Source of the DNA: Vandiemenella viatica
Taxonomy: Eukaryota > Arthropoda > Insecta > Orthoptera > Morabidae
Reading direction: 5' to 3'
DNA: 64,000 nucleotides
NCBI GenBank assembly: GCA_031002005.1
Contig: CM061919.1
Location: 175,009,121-175,073,120 of the forward strand
Program-made: the position numbers and the translations under genes
Part shown: positions 22,333 through 33,474 of the stretch, one piece after another
How positions within the stretch are numbered: position 1 is the stretch's first letter
How the letters are laid out: each line of letters starts with the position of its first letter
Notes under the pieces: model-generated
Databases searched by the model: none
Told to the model about the DNA's origin: nothing
Seen by the model: the letters and a program-made list of their open reading frames with translations, nothing else

Positions 22333-23400
22333 AGGCCTTCTGTTCGCCGTTCGTCTATTTAATGCGAAGCTTCCAGCGTACGGTATATCGGATCAGCTTT
22401 GTGAATGGATAAAGGATTTTCTAACTGGTCGGTCGCAGTATGTCGTCGTTGAAGGAGAAAGTTCTTCTAATCCAGATGTTACATCGGGTGTATCTCAAGG
22501 AAGTGTAATAGGACCACTTCTTTTCTTAATTTTTACAGACGATCTCGGATACAAAGTGAAAAGTCTTTTTAGATTATTTTCTGATGATGCGGTTATTTAA
22601 AGGGAAGTAAGAAATTTGGCCGATTGCTTACAAATTCAGCGTGATCTGGATGTTATTTTGGCTTGGTGCGCTGAGTGGCAACTTACTCTAAATTGTAAAA
22701 AGTGCAAGACAATAAGCATAACTAACAAAAAGAATCCAATTGTTCAGAAATACGAGTTAAACAATACAGTTATTGATATGGTCGATTCTATGAAATATTT
22801 GGGAGTAACAGTACAAAGGAACATGAAATGGGACATACAGATTAATTCGTTAGTAGGTAGAGCAAATTCTAGGCTGCGATTCATAGGTCGAATCTTGAAA
22901 AATTGTAACGAACAAACAAAGGAGATAGCGTACAAATCTCTTGTGCGTCCACATTTGGATTATTGTTGTGCCATTTGGGACCAGTTTCGTAAGGGGCTGA
23001 TCGAAAGTATAGAGAAAGTACAGAGAAGAGCCGCTCGATTCGTGACCGCTTGCTACAGTCCATATGAAAGCGTCACAGAACTGATTAGTGGACTTGCTGG
23101 GAGTCTCTGGTAAGACGACACACGTTTCGTTTAAACTTATTGGTAAACATGCGTACTCCCACTTTCACTTTCGAGTGTAGTGAAATACTTCTTCCACCAA
23201 CCTATATGAGTCGGAAGGACAGGAAAGATAAAATTAGAGAAATAAGGTGCCGGACTGATTCTTATATAAATGCTTTTTTCCCTCGTACCATTAGGGATTG
23301 GAATGCACAGCAAAGAGATTAGCTTTGGTGTTGAGCACCCTCTGCCGCCCACAATTTTGTGAATTGCAGAGTATATATGTAGATGTGGATGTAGAATTTC
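22333..23400 (+). mobile_element. LINE fragment (family 3, Jockey/CR1-like), RT to 3' end
   Basis: 5'-truncated copy of a non-LTR polymerase that makes cDNA at a nicked target. It opens in the reverse transcriptase palm: 'YGISDQLCEWIKDFLTGR', then GVSQGSVIGPLLFLIFTDDL (about 22487-22545), then FSDDAVI at 22576, where the catalytic F-A-DD alanine is a serine and a stop follows. The open frame 22616-23113 (165 codons) carries the thumb and C-terminal part: WQLTLNCKKC, KYLGV, RPHLDYC and RRAARFVT. A one-base slip near 23100 moves the rest to another frame (23140-23322), ending with the W-N-x-x-x block (IRDWNAQ). The 3' end is a GTAGATGTGGATGTAGA simple tail at about 23377. Broken, so inactive. 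Confidence 0.9.
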
Positions 23401-23494
23401 TTAGAAATAAATAATAGTTGCTTATTTTAAAATAATTTGAATGCCGGATTTAAAATATTCAACTGCATCTTATTTTTAATACTAACTTCCATTT

Positions 23495-23640
23495 TATTAT
23501 TTATTTATTTTATTTATCAATGTTGTTTCATGGATCCCTGTTGAGGAAGGATCTCTGGAATGTGAAACATGTCACGCAGATCTCCTGAGGATCAGATAAT
23601 CTGGGTGGAGTCGACGCGACGAATCAGCTAACATTACACA
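23495..23640. repeat. Possible LINE 3'-tail scrap (minus)
   Basis: TTATTTATTTATTTTATTTA followed by a GC-richer stretch resembles the TAAA-tailed 3' ends of LINEs seen at 10.06 and 33.48 kb. The body does not match them, so this is tentative. Confidence 0.35.
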
Positions 23641-23660
23641 AATCAGGTAAATATCGATGA

Positions 23661-23878
23661 TTTAATAAAGGTTTTAACTAAACCAATTTTATGATGAAGA
23701 TTTTTTTAACGTAAATGTTTCCTGTGGAGAATTCTCTATATTTGGTTGCTCAATCCCATTCCATTATGGAAAATTTAATAAAGGTTTTAATTAAACCAAT
23801 TTTATGATGAAGATTTTTTATCGTAAATGTTTCTTGTGGAGAATTCTCTATATTTAGTTGCTCGATCCCATTCCAGTA
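23661..23878 (+). repeat. Tandem duplication, two units of about 113 bp
   Basis: TTTAATAAAGGTTTTAACTA at 23661 and TTTAATAAAGGTTTTAATTA at 23774. Both units continue through CCAATTTTATGATGAAGATT, AATGTTTC and GTGGAGAATTCTCTATATTT to CCCATTCCA. Only a few substitutions separate them. Confidence 0.9.
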
Positions 23879-23879
23879 G

Positions 23880-24294
23880 TTCTTAAACTCAGAATTTGAC
23901 CAGATCTAACTTACGACTTATTTATCCATATCTATGTTCAAAACAGAAAACAGACTCAGTCCAGAAGCTATCATTCGACAGTGTGCCACTGTGACGCTAT
24001 TTTTAGGGGGAAAATAAAAATGGATCCTTAAGTTTGTGATGTAATGATTATAAGAGGGAACAAGTATTCAGCTGTCTACAGCGTTGTCTCAAAATTTTAA
24101 AAATATAAAATATTCTGAAAAAAAGGAGATAGAGAGACTCTAAAATCTGATAGATAAATTCACCGGAATTGTAGTTAGCCGAAAAATTAAGATAATACTT
24201 TTCTTTCCTTACAACAATTAAGAAAATAAGTTGACAATTATCTATATCAGCTGGATTCACTATGCTTCGTTTCAGTGAACCTGTCAGATCGTTT
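23880..24294. other. Anonymous AT-rich DNA
   Basis: Nothing recognised. Confidence 0.45.
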
Positions 24295-24304
24295 GACTTT
24301 TCTC

Positions 24305-24547
24305 CACCGAGAGTGGTGGTGTAATGGTTAGCGTTCTGGCCTCGCATTCGGGAGGACGCCGCTTCGAATTCCCGTCCGGGCATCCAGATTTGGGTATTCC
24401 ATGGTTTCCCAAATCACTCCAGGCAAATGCCGGGATGCTTCCTTCAAAAGGTCATGGCCGAAATCCTTCCCATTCCTTGCCCCCCATCCTTTCCCGTCTC
24501 TAAAGACCACGCTGTTAAGAGACGTAAAGCAGTTAAAAAAAAAGAAA
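24305..24547 (+). repeat. tRNA-derived SINE (family A), full length, plus strand
   Basis: Plus-strand copy that shows the structure directly: A box TGGTGTAATGGTTAGCG at about 24314, degenerate B box CTTCGAATTCCCG near 24362, body with CAAATCACTCCAGGCAAATG, tail GCTGTTAAGAGACGTAAAGC and poly(A). A perfect 10-bp duplication GACTTTTCTC flanks it (24295-24304 and 24548-24557). Confidence 0.95.
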
Positions 24548-24787
24548 GACTTTTCTCTTTTAGAAATATTTCTCTCTTTCTGTTACTAAATGGTACAGTA
24601 CTTCAACACATTCTGTGAAATCATACAACAGGAACGCCTGATAAGTTACTTCAGTGGAACACAAACAGTATGGCTACTGCTTTTCTGCCAGAGCTGGCCC
24701 TTTCTTTGCTTACTTATGCTCACACACGTCAAAGATATTACAACAATCCGTTTTTACAGCACGCCTGCCAATGGCGAGCAAACAATA

Positions 24788-25248
24788 CAGGGCGAGTCAA
24801 AAGTCCTTGGACACATTAATAAGTTGGAAGAGTAAAGGGAAAACTGAAATGTGATCAAATAACACTCACTTGAGCTCAGAAATTTAGTGGTGTAATTTGT
24901 TTTTGTCTATCCATTTTAGATCACCTGGAAAAAAGAGAGACATGAGTCGGTATCAAGATAACTTTGAACATTAATTCCTTCTAAACGATACAAGATAGAC
25001 AAAAACAAATTACACCACTAACTTCCTGAGCACAAGCGAGTGTTATCCGATGTGTCATACACCCCCCTTCCCATTTTTTATAAAAATGACTTGAATCCAA
25101 AATGGCGGATTTCAAGATGGCGGCCATGAAAGACATTCACTCCAAAAGTTGTGGCTCCACATCAAACCTCTGTTCCCATCATCACTTTTCAGTTTTCCCT
25201 TCACTCTTCCAACTTATGAAGGTGTCCAAGGCCTTTTGACTCGCCCTG
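24788..25248. mobile_element. TA-flanked foldback MITE, 461 bp (Tc1/mariner-like)
   Basis: Left CAGGGCGAGTCAAAAGTCCT, right complement AGGCCTTTTGACTCGCCCTG, flanked by TA (24786-24787, 25249-25250). The inverted repeats run about 70 bp inward (AAGTTGGAAGAGTAAAGGGA against TCCCTTCACTCTTCCAACTT). A second inner inverted pair lies at 24860-24915 and 24985-25050 (TTAGTGGTGTAATTTGTTTT against AAAACAAATTACACCACTAA). It has no coding capacity. TA duplication suggests Tc1/mariner machinery; this is inference. Confidence 0.85.
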
Positions 25249-25249
25249 T

Positions 25250-25850
25250 ATACTTCGCTAATATAGCTGTTATTTATGTCTTGTCATATTCGACGCCTTT
25301 CTGCCGGTCCAGTGTTGTGGCGGAGCTGTGAATTTCGGATGAGATCTAGTGTTCTGTGAGGTCGTGACTAGCCGTGGGTGGCTGCGGGCCTGACAGATTG
25401 CGTGTGCTGCTATCTGCTGGCGTGGAGCGGCTCTTAGCCTGACATGCAGCTCTATCTGATGACCCGAGCTAAGCCTCAGATTACGCTAGTGAGACAGCAT
25501 CCTGCTTAGTCCGCTATGTGTGGTCCACATCAGACGCAGCATACGGTGGATCAATCTTGCCTCTAATTCCTCAACCCATTTAACAAAATTGCCGTTAACA
25601 ATAAATGTTTCATAACGATACGATGGAAGATACTGACGCGGGATCTTCCTCGATATTATCGAATTCATCATAGCACTATACTTGGCTATTAATGAAGAAA
25701 TGATCGTTCAATATATTCTATTTGATTTAGGAGAAAATAGGTGTCTTCTGCACATTGCTGCGAGCAGTAAAGACATCACAAGCTTACATACTACTTCAGG
25801 ATGATAGCTTCAGATGATTTGCTGGTTTTTAGTCTAAATGTAAGTAAATG
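25250..25850. other. Anonymous DNA
   Basis: No recognised element; the 25320-25510 part is GC-richer and may be an unrecognised repeat. Confidence 0.45.
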
Positions 25851-25854
25851 AAAC

Positions 25855-26400
25855 ATAAACTGTTTGGCCTTCACTGATGACAGAGCAATTCTCTCTGGAG
25901 GAAAAAAAAATCTTCTTTCGAACACATCAGCGTTCTGGAAGAAATAGCAGGAAAATTGAGAGGATTAAATTCATGATCAATATTAGGGATTCATCCACAA
26001 TGCCAAACACAGTGTCGAAAAATTAATAAGGTCGATAAATTTAAATAGCTAGATGAAGTGTTTCAGATTAAAGGGCTTGGTAAGAAAGCAAACACATCAA
26101 GAGCAAGATAATCGACAGGAAGAAAACTAGAACTATCATACCAACTGCCTAAAAATACATACAATAAGAAGAATCTCTCAAGGAAAATCAAAATCTAAAA
26201 CTGCAACACAATATTCAAACCAGAGAATCTCCACGCATCAGAATGCAATTTCTCTATGAAAATTGAAGAAGCGGAAGAGATAGAGAAAAAGGAAAATCTT
26301 GAGAAAAATCTTAGGAATATTGAAAACGGAAAGAAGGAGGAATAAAGATCTATACTGTATTAGAAATATAGCATACTATCTGATACCCGCGACTTCGTAC
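25855..26400 (+). mobile_element. LINE fragment (family 4), decayed RT C-terminal part
   Basis: Reads LAFTDDRAILSGG at 25868 (degenerate F-A-DD catalytic motif). Discontinuous pieces follow that are typical of this LINE class: 'KVDKFK' with a Y-L-G-E-like remnant near 26035, 'NTYNKKNLS' near 26157, and 'EEAEEIEKKE-x-LRKILGIL' at 26265-26320. Stops interrupt almost every segment. Confidence 0.75.
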
Positions 26401-27239
26401 GCATGGATTAAGAATTTCTTTGCCAGAATTGAATATAGAAAGTTGTTGGTAACGAACAACAACCAAACAACACCGAGTTGGCACAATATGACAGGAAAGC
26501 CATCACTATATCATTCTACCATCGAACCTTTCTCTTGACTAGAATCAATTTCCAATATATTTAAAAACAGAAAAACAAACGAAGGTGAGGGGATTGGTGA
26601 TGGAGGTATTAACTATCAGCAGGTTTATTTCAGATTGGTCTTTTCTTCTTTCTTCATCATGAGCATCTGATTCTTGGGTTCCAATAACTTTAGCTGCTCG
26701 TGTTCTGCTAGAGCTACAACTTTGGCCAGTATACGCTCGCAAAGCATGTCAAAAAAGAAGGCAAAATAAACTGGTGCCAGAAACATTTAAGCAGACACAA
26801 AGTAATAGGACAGAGAATATCTATTAAATAATATGTTTTTTCTTTAAACGAAATTTATTAACAAATTATACATTAACATAATTCACAAGAAGCACACCTT
26901 GAGCAACCGACGTTACATTACAGACTAACACATAAATCCGTCTCTCTGTCACCATTCGATAAGTTCTCAAAATTTCGTGACTGCAACTGTTAATCATGCA
27001 AAAAAAAAGGTCCTGTGCCCTCCCTACAGATTTTCTTCTCAAATTCCGTCAATATCGGTAGAGGCATTAAACAGAGACTTACTTCCGTATTTATGGTGTT
27101 ATTACTGCAGATGACACACACACTGACTGTAAATCAGCCCTGAGGGATCATTATAACGTAAAAAAGTGTACACCTACAGCACTGCAAGACTACCTACGAT
27201 TTTTCTCGCATTGCACCCCTAACTTTGTGATATCTACAG
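26401..27239. other. Anonymous AT-rich DNA
   Basis: No gene recognised. A short stretch around 26935-27000 shares phrases with the sequence near 27420-27480, hinting at an old duplication. Confidence 0.4.
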
Positions 27240-27249
27240 TTTAACATTC

Positions 27250-27410
27250 AATCCGAATAACCGATGGTCCAGGCGTGACACTTACGACCAAAAACAATTT
27301 TTTAAAAACTTTGCCTCCACGAAGATTTGAACCGGAGACCACGATCCTAACATCACTAAGCAAGTGCTTTAACCACTGAGCTACCCGACCGCTGTATCGA
27401 AAGGCAATAC
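27250..27410 (-). repeat. tRNA-headed SINE-like repeat (family B relative)
   Basis: On the minus strand: GCGGTCGGGTAGCTCAGTGG (D arm/A box), then CCGGTTCAAATCTTCG (B box), then an A/T-rich tail. On the plus strand the B-box complement is GATTTGAACCGG at 27323. The anticodon arm does not fold, so this is a tRNA-derived repeat rather than a working tRNA gene. Confidence 0.65.
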
Positions 27411-27539
27411 GGAGACCTAGACATTCAACGCGTCTGTCTATCGCCATTCAGTAATTTTTCGAAATTATAAGACAACATGTATTATTTATGCAGACAATTT
27501 TTCAACCAAATGTAGACAGTATTTTTCTCCTTGTTTCAA

Positions 27540-27650
27540 AGGACAAGTGTGCAAAGTTTCATTGAGATCGGATGAAAACTGTGGATTTGTATGAAGAACA
27601 AACAAACGTACATTCTTCTTTCTTCTTCTTCTTCTTCGATTATTCCCTTT
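27540..27650 (+). repeat. Dispersed repeat end plus TTC microsatellite
   Basis: TGCAAAGTTTCATTGAGATC and GAAGAACAAACAAACG belong to a common arthropod repeat phrase; a (TTC)n run follows at 27611-27637. Confidence 0.6.
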
Positions 27651-27791
27651 AAAGAGAGCAACTGAACTTGAGTAGTCATGATGTTTTTTTCTTCTTCCTT
27701 TCTTCCCAAATTCTCTTCTTTATATATATAGATAAAATATTTTTGAGGCCAAAGACATTAAAACACCTTTTTATTACTTTGTACTACAGAT

Positions 27792-28057
27792 CAGTAGTTC
27801 CCAAATGGTGGTCCGCGGAACCCTGGGGTTCCGTGGAAGGGTCACAAGGGTTCCGTGTTCCGTCCGAGAATTAAATAAAATGTTCGTTTAAAACAGTCAA
27901 AACCGCGCCGTGAGAAGGTTATCATGGTTATGCTTCCGGTTGTGACGACTTACATATGCGAGATTGGTTTTTCAACTTACGCTTATAAAAATGGGGATCA
28001 TCCAAAAAAATGAATGATCAATTAGGGTTCCGTGTCCAAAAAAATTGGGAACCGCTG
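27792..28057 (+). mobile_element. hAT-derived short element, 266 bp, with transposase remnant
   Basis: Ends CAGTAGTTCCCAAA and (complement) CAGCGGTTCCCAA are hAT/Charlie-type termini. It is flanked by 8-bp target duplications with one mismatch: CTACAGAT (27784-27791) and CTATAGAT (28058-28065). Internally, at about 27910-28000, an open stretch reads 'TTYICEIGFSTYAYKNG', the conserved C-terminal block of ZBED-class hAT transposases (T-Y-x-C-E-x-x-F-S). So it is an internal-deletion derivative rather than an unrelated MITE. Confidence 0.9.
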
Positions 28058-28065
28058 CTATAGAT

Positions 28066-28915
28066 CATATAAATGCGCCATGAATATAATACAATATTAA
28101 CTCATGACAACTTACTGTGTACGTTGGGTTAAACGCAAATAATTTCAAGGTGGTCGTGTAAAACTTTGTATTATTTGACCAAAATCGTTTAGGTATATTT
28201 CAGATCCTCGCATAGTTCATCGTACAATAAAACCTAAGTTGTCCCCAGATGAGGAAAAGACAGTTGCAGAAACCAGGATCGAATCGAGGACACAGGGCTA
28301 AGCAGGACAGTTTCATCACAAAAATAACTAATCTGGTGTATTTAATTTTTTTAATTCCTGATCGATAATACGAAAATGGTAATTTAGCAAAGCCACTACG
28401 CCATATGAGGTGGTATGGCCTCTATGCAACATAATGTAAAGTATAAGGACTGTGCCTAATTTCAACGGGTAAGAAGAAAACGTTTAGCCTGGCAGCTGAT
28501 GGATATCTGAATCATTAATAAAATTCTGTAATGTCTAGAGCCTTCCAGTACTAATTTCTGAGTTCACTGGTCCAAAATTTAATTTTTACGTGTCTTCCTG
28601 AGATCACTCAATGTGAAAGGCGTAATGATTCCTTCACAAAAGCCATTCCCGTTCTTCGATAAACCTACCTCGATCGTAATTAATACAGAGTTCGTGTGAA
28701 ATCAAAGTTTCCATTTAAATGTAATTTCTTATTAATACGAATCAACGCCTATTTACGTTAGGTATATGATGAAGTTATTCCAGCAAAATTATTCAGTATG
28801 TTGTTTGCAAATTAAATGATTTAAGAAGAGACAAACGCTTACCTAACTTACTGAGGGCAATCTGAACATCATCCGCTACATCAAAGAGGTGTTTACAACC
28901 CGAGGCATTGTCGCT
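28066..28915. other. Anonymous DNA
   Basis: Nothing recognised. Confidence 0.45.
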
Positions 28916-28919
28916 CCTT

Positions 28920-29195
28920 CAAGCAGCTATACGTATCACATTGCAGAAGGACAATGCTCAGCCACATGTGACGAGGAATGCGGAAGCCTTCTTCGAGGAA
29001 CTACGGGTACCACTGCTTCCCTGACCTGCACATTCGCCTGACATGTGGCAAATCAAACATTTCTGGGATATGATCGGTCGGCAACTTGTTCGTTCTAACA
29101 CTGTCGATGTATTGTGGATACAAACTGCGTTACAGTGTGTTCCCCAGCAGGCTATCAAGGCTCTGTTTGACTCTGATTGCAGCACGTGGCGGCTT
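28920..29195 (+). pseudogene. Tc1-like transposase relic (C-terminal DDE region)
   Basis: The translation contains LQKDNAQPHVTR at about 28943, matching the second catalytic aspartate block of Tc1-type transposases (Q-x-DNA-x-PH), then PAHSPDMWQIKHFWDMIGR near 29027, matching the 'SPDL-x-PIE-x-x-WD' block that holds the third acidic residue. Here P-I-E has become Q-I-K, so the catalytic acid is lost. The C-terminal 'VPQQAIKALFDS' follows. A stop lies between blocks and the N-terminal half is absent. Confidence 0.9.
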
Positions 29196-30349
29196 CACAC
29201 CGTACAGTCAAAGTGCATGTTCTATTCTGTAATTCTAATCATTTGTGTATTGTCATGTCCCTAATCTGCGGAATAAATTTCGTTGTAATCACATGTCTTC
29301 TTTTTGGTATAACAATTTTCACAAACAATAGTTTATATCAATCAAGAACCACGTTTAAAAATGGAACAATTAGTAATTACAGTATGGAACCTGTAACCTC
29401 CTCACCTTCTTTAATTGCATTTTGTAACTTATTTATTACTTGTGAGTCAGTTGGATCCTTTTTTCGTACGCTAGTTATACGCAGGATGAACGCCAACGGT
29501 GAAATATCTGCCCTTGCTTAGTATGATTTCCTCAGAATTCCACACACTACAACGAGGAAAGGCGTGTTCTTTGAGACCTAGCCCTGAAAAAACAGCCTCG
29601 TAACACATAGATGCCTGCAGATATTTCATACAATCATAAGCACAGCCATTACGTGCAGGCGAGAATATATACGTCATCACTGGTCAATAACGTGCTAATT
29701 TCTTATTTTTAAAAATTAGTGCACGACACGAATATGCGTTATAACGACTTTTATTCGCGTATGAAGCTCATTGCAACAGTAATTATTACAACATACACAT
29801 TTACATTTCATATAACAATACTACCTCTACTGAAACTCACAGAGAAACTAAAAAAAGAACAAAGATCTTAATACTAATACTTAAACTAAGATATTAATAT
29901 TACCCAATTGACATACAATATATCGTCTATGGAAACTCGATACATTCAATTTTACAACAAAATATACAAAATTCATTAGATGTCTTTGTAATTAATCCAC
30001 ATAGGGAAAACAATCATTTCTTAACTTTTACTTATAAAAGTGGTGCATCAGGGAGTGAACATAGGGCACAAACCCTCAGCGTGCGACAGTTCCTCGTTGT
30101 GAAGTTAAAACTCGACTGGGAATACAAACTAAGGTCATTCGAATGTGAGATATCAAAGCTTCCGATTACCTGTTAGGATCGGTATCACACTATAACATTA
30201 CTATCGACGCCAGCAGTCCAGGTTAAGAAATATCCATTGTTCTCTTATTACGAACGATATAACACATTCTGGTGTAGGATTCGAATCCGGCGATATATTA
30301 CCTCGCTGTACAGATAAGCTAGCTTTCTTGCTACAGCCGAGAGCCGCGT
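29196..30349. other. Anonymous AT-rich DNA
   Basis: About 1.15 kb with no recognised gene. The open frame 29177-29521 (114 codons) has no known motif. Confidence 0.45.
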
Positions 30350-30550
30350 CAGTTAATCAAGGCACAAATTACTGAGCTGGTTCGTGCGTGCGGGAAGTTC
30401 ATTAAGGTAGATACAAGAGCTGGATTCTTCCCTCAAGGAGCGACCGAAAAAATCGCGTCTGTTGCACGCGATACACGGCCAGTAGAATTAGCTACCATCG
30501 TTAACTCATTTGTCATTAAATTAATCAACTGGTTCTTCCTTATGTTTGTA
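30350..30550 (+). repeat. Diverged duplication E, copy 1
   Basis: Ordered matches with 30957-31165: ACTGAGCTGGTT/ACTGAACTGGTT, CAAGAGCTGGATTC/CAAGAACTGGATTC, GACCGAAAAAATC/AATCGAAAAAATC and GTAGAATTAGCT/ATAGAATTAGCT. An old direct duplication about 600 bp apart. Confidence 0.7.
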
Positions 30551-30956
30551 CCCGCCAGATCGGCATTTTCATGTTTGTACTACTAGATCTCCAAGATTGG
30601 TTAATAAAGTGGCTGTAATTTGAGAGTAAGCAATTATTATAACGTTAGAGAGCTATGTTCACGCAATTAGAGCTCTTAATTTGTACAATATAATCATCTA
30701 CAGACAAAAAAAGTTATCAGTATACCATTACAACTAAAATGGTAGTCCCTTGTTATAATTAAGCTGAGCATTGTAAAAGGGTAATAAAATCATCTGTCAT
30801 CACAAAACAGTTAGCATTACAATTGATACATGGTCAGGTGTCTGATTACTTGTCAAAAAGATAGCATCACTGACATGTGAGATGAAATAATTTGTCAAAC
30901 AACAAACAACTACTCGTTTAGTTCATTAGAAAGACAATAAATCATTGCTGGGTCCC

Positions 30957-31165
30957 CCTATTGTTCAACAGGACACTAAATACTGAACTGGTTATTACGT
31001 CAGACAATTCAATAAGGTTGACACAAGAACTGGATTCCTTTCTTCTTGAAGTAATCGAAAAAATCTCACCTGCCAAACGTATTATATAAAATGTAGAATA
31101 GAATTAGCTGTCGACATTACATAGTGTGCACTAAAACTAATCAAATATTGCTTGCACGTATTTCT
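30957..31165 (+). repeat. Diverged duplication E, copy 2
   Basis: Partner of 30350-30550. The intervening 400 bp is unrecognised AT-rich sequence. Confidence 0.7.
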
Positions 31166-31433
31166 AATTAACTTAAAATCTTTCTTTTTTTTACTTTTTG
31201 ATTGGCGCTTTGATTCTGGTCGACATGGATCTAATGTTTAAAGAAGAGGTTTAAATAAATACCAGAGAAAGGAGAAAAACACACTCGTGCCCGTCCAATA
31301 AAGAAATGAAGACGAGGAAGGTCGCAAGAACTATGGAGAGAATAAAAACTATAATACGAGGAACATTATAAAGCTAATAATTTATGAAAGATTGTTAGCA
31401 AAAAGTTCAAGAATTCTATTTTCCTCTTTTACT

Positions 31434-31672
31434 TTTTTTTTATCTGCTTAATGTCTCTCTAACAGCGAGGTCTTTAGAGTGGGAAAAGGATGGGGGGCAA
31501 GGAATGGGAAGGAATTCAGTCATGGCCTTTTGAAGGAAGCATCCTGGCATTTGCCTGGAGTGATTTGGGAAACCATGGAAAACCCAAATCTGGATGCCCG
31601 GACGGGGATTCGAACCACCGTCCTCCCGAATGCGAGGCCAGAACGCTAGCCGTTACACCACCACACTCGGTC
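31434..31672 (-). repeat. tRNA-derived SINE (family A), full length with perfect TSD
   Basis: T run from 31433, then the tail, body (ATGGAAAACCCAAATCTGGA) and B box GGTTCGAATCCCC (minus). An 11-bp duplication CCTCTTTTACT flanks it (31423-31433 and 31673-31683). Confidence 0.93.
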
Positions 31673-31689
31673 CCTCTTTTACTATTATT

Positions 31690-32480
31690 TCTTCAAAATC
31701 AATAACAGATTTCCAGGTTCGCTTTGATACAATTAAAATATAGAGAAATTAATCAAGATGTGCATCGTAGGTTGGTCGATTCTGATAAAAGCCTGTAATA
31801 CAGAAATATAACAATAATTTGGGAGATATTTTAGAGAAAATGAAGTTCCAAATCATTTGTTCGGGGCAAAGAAATTCTCAGAGTTTTAAAAATCAACTTA
31901 AGAACATCAGTGATAATGACAAGGAGTCTTGTATGAAATTTGATTCCGTCAGGGAACTGTGTAAATCCTCAAGATTAAGAAGGGAAGAAAATTTAATTCA
32001 GTTTAATTGTGGTGGAGCGCACGCTACGGTGACAGTTTCCATATACACCCATTTTCCTCTTTCTTTTACCCGCCTACTTTTGCCCTCTACGAATGTTAAT
32101 TTCAAATTATTTCAGCATTTCTGGTAAATTATTCATCGATTCCTTTGACAACTTAGCTCCCTCACGTCTTATGGATAGATGATAATCTATTGCAATAAGC
32201 TACTGTGAGAAAATTCTATGCAAGAAGTAGAGAAGAAGTAACTTTTAAAACATGTAATAGAGATACTACTAAACAAGAACAAACAAAAAAATGTTTTCAG
32301 CTAGTTACAAGGATTGGAGACCAGGATAGTAGAATAGTATGATGGATATTCTAGGTGAGCGGAAATTCAAGACTCAGAAAAGAACCACACAAAGAAAATT
32401 TGAAGAGAAAACTCTGCAAGCAGAACAGCAATGGAATGATTATTAAACGGGAAAATCCTAAGATAATTTTTCTGAAAGGT
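31690..32480. other. Anonymous AT-rich DNA
   Basis: The open frame 31819-32127 (102 codons) has no recognisable motif and is not called a gene. Confidence 0.45.
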
Positions 32481-32483
32481 TGT

Positions 32484-32578
32484 AGCAGGATTCCGTCGCG
32501 TTCCTTGCCCCAATCTTCTCCCAGCTTTAATGACCATCACGTTCACGATCTGTAAGACTCTATAAAAAAAAAAAAAAA
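32484..32578 (+). repeat. SINE 3'-tail fragment with poly(A)
   Basis: 'CGTCGCGTTCCTTGCCCCA', 'CTTTAATGACCATCACGTTC' and a 14-A run resemble the tail subtype 2 of family A (compare 61130-61190). It is 5'-truncated. Confidence 0.55.
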
Positions 32579-32579
32579 G

Positions 32580-33474
32580 TTATAAAGCATGATAGGTAAC
32601 ATAAAAGGAGTAATTGATAAGGGAAAGACCAAAACAATTTGAAGATGCTAGCGAGCAGTTGAAACTAAAAATTGAAAAATTGGTCTGGAAGAAGTTCATC
32701 AGAAACTCATTCCAATATGTAACAAGCTGAAGACAAAGTTAGATAAACAGTAGTGTTACTTTATGCCTAATACCCTATACAAAGAATAAAAGTTATGTAA
32801 CATTAAAAGAGTAATTAATAAGGGAGATATATGTATATATACTACCATACATTAATAGAATTTCCATTTACCTATTTCAGTGCCTCATCTCAATATTATA
32901 AATAGCATTATGCAGTGCAGCTGATTACAGTTTTTTATGTTTGATAAAACAGATTTGTGTAAAACTCAAAAGAACTGATTCTATTAATGATTTTATGAAA
33001 CAATGGAATTTCACATTTTCCCCTTTCGTTCTTTTAGCTTTATTTCAGCCTAGTTCCTTAAGATCTTCTGCTTAATAATTTAAAAAAAAAAAACATTTCT
33101 ACTTGATTTCTTACAGGAAAAGTAAATTCCAGTAAGACCTGGCAAATACTAAGATTGTCCATACTCATTTCCGACGTATACACATACTTATCACGGATTA
33201 ACTTTGCAAAGTTTTAACAAACTCACTTCCCTTCCTTGATATTGATCGCCCATAATGACGGTGGACTGTTGAACTCAAGTCAGATAATCCAATAATAATT
33301 CTCGGTAAAAAAATTGCATGGTGCTCCGTGTAGTGAAATAAAGTGAAGTAGTTTGGTCACCTAAATGTCAGAGTATCAACATGACACTGTATCACAGTCC
33401 TAAGACGATAACATAAAGTTTTACTAGAAATTATAACTTTGTCTCTAACGTCTTATACTACATCAATCTGGAGG
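32580..33474. other. Anonymous AT-rich DNA
   Basis: Nothing recognised. Confidence 0.5.

Noticed and set aside
29177..29521. 114-codon frame after the Tc1 relic
   Set aside because: It starts inside the transposase relic in another frame and shows no known motif.
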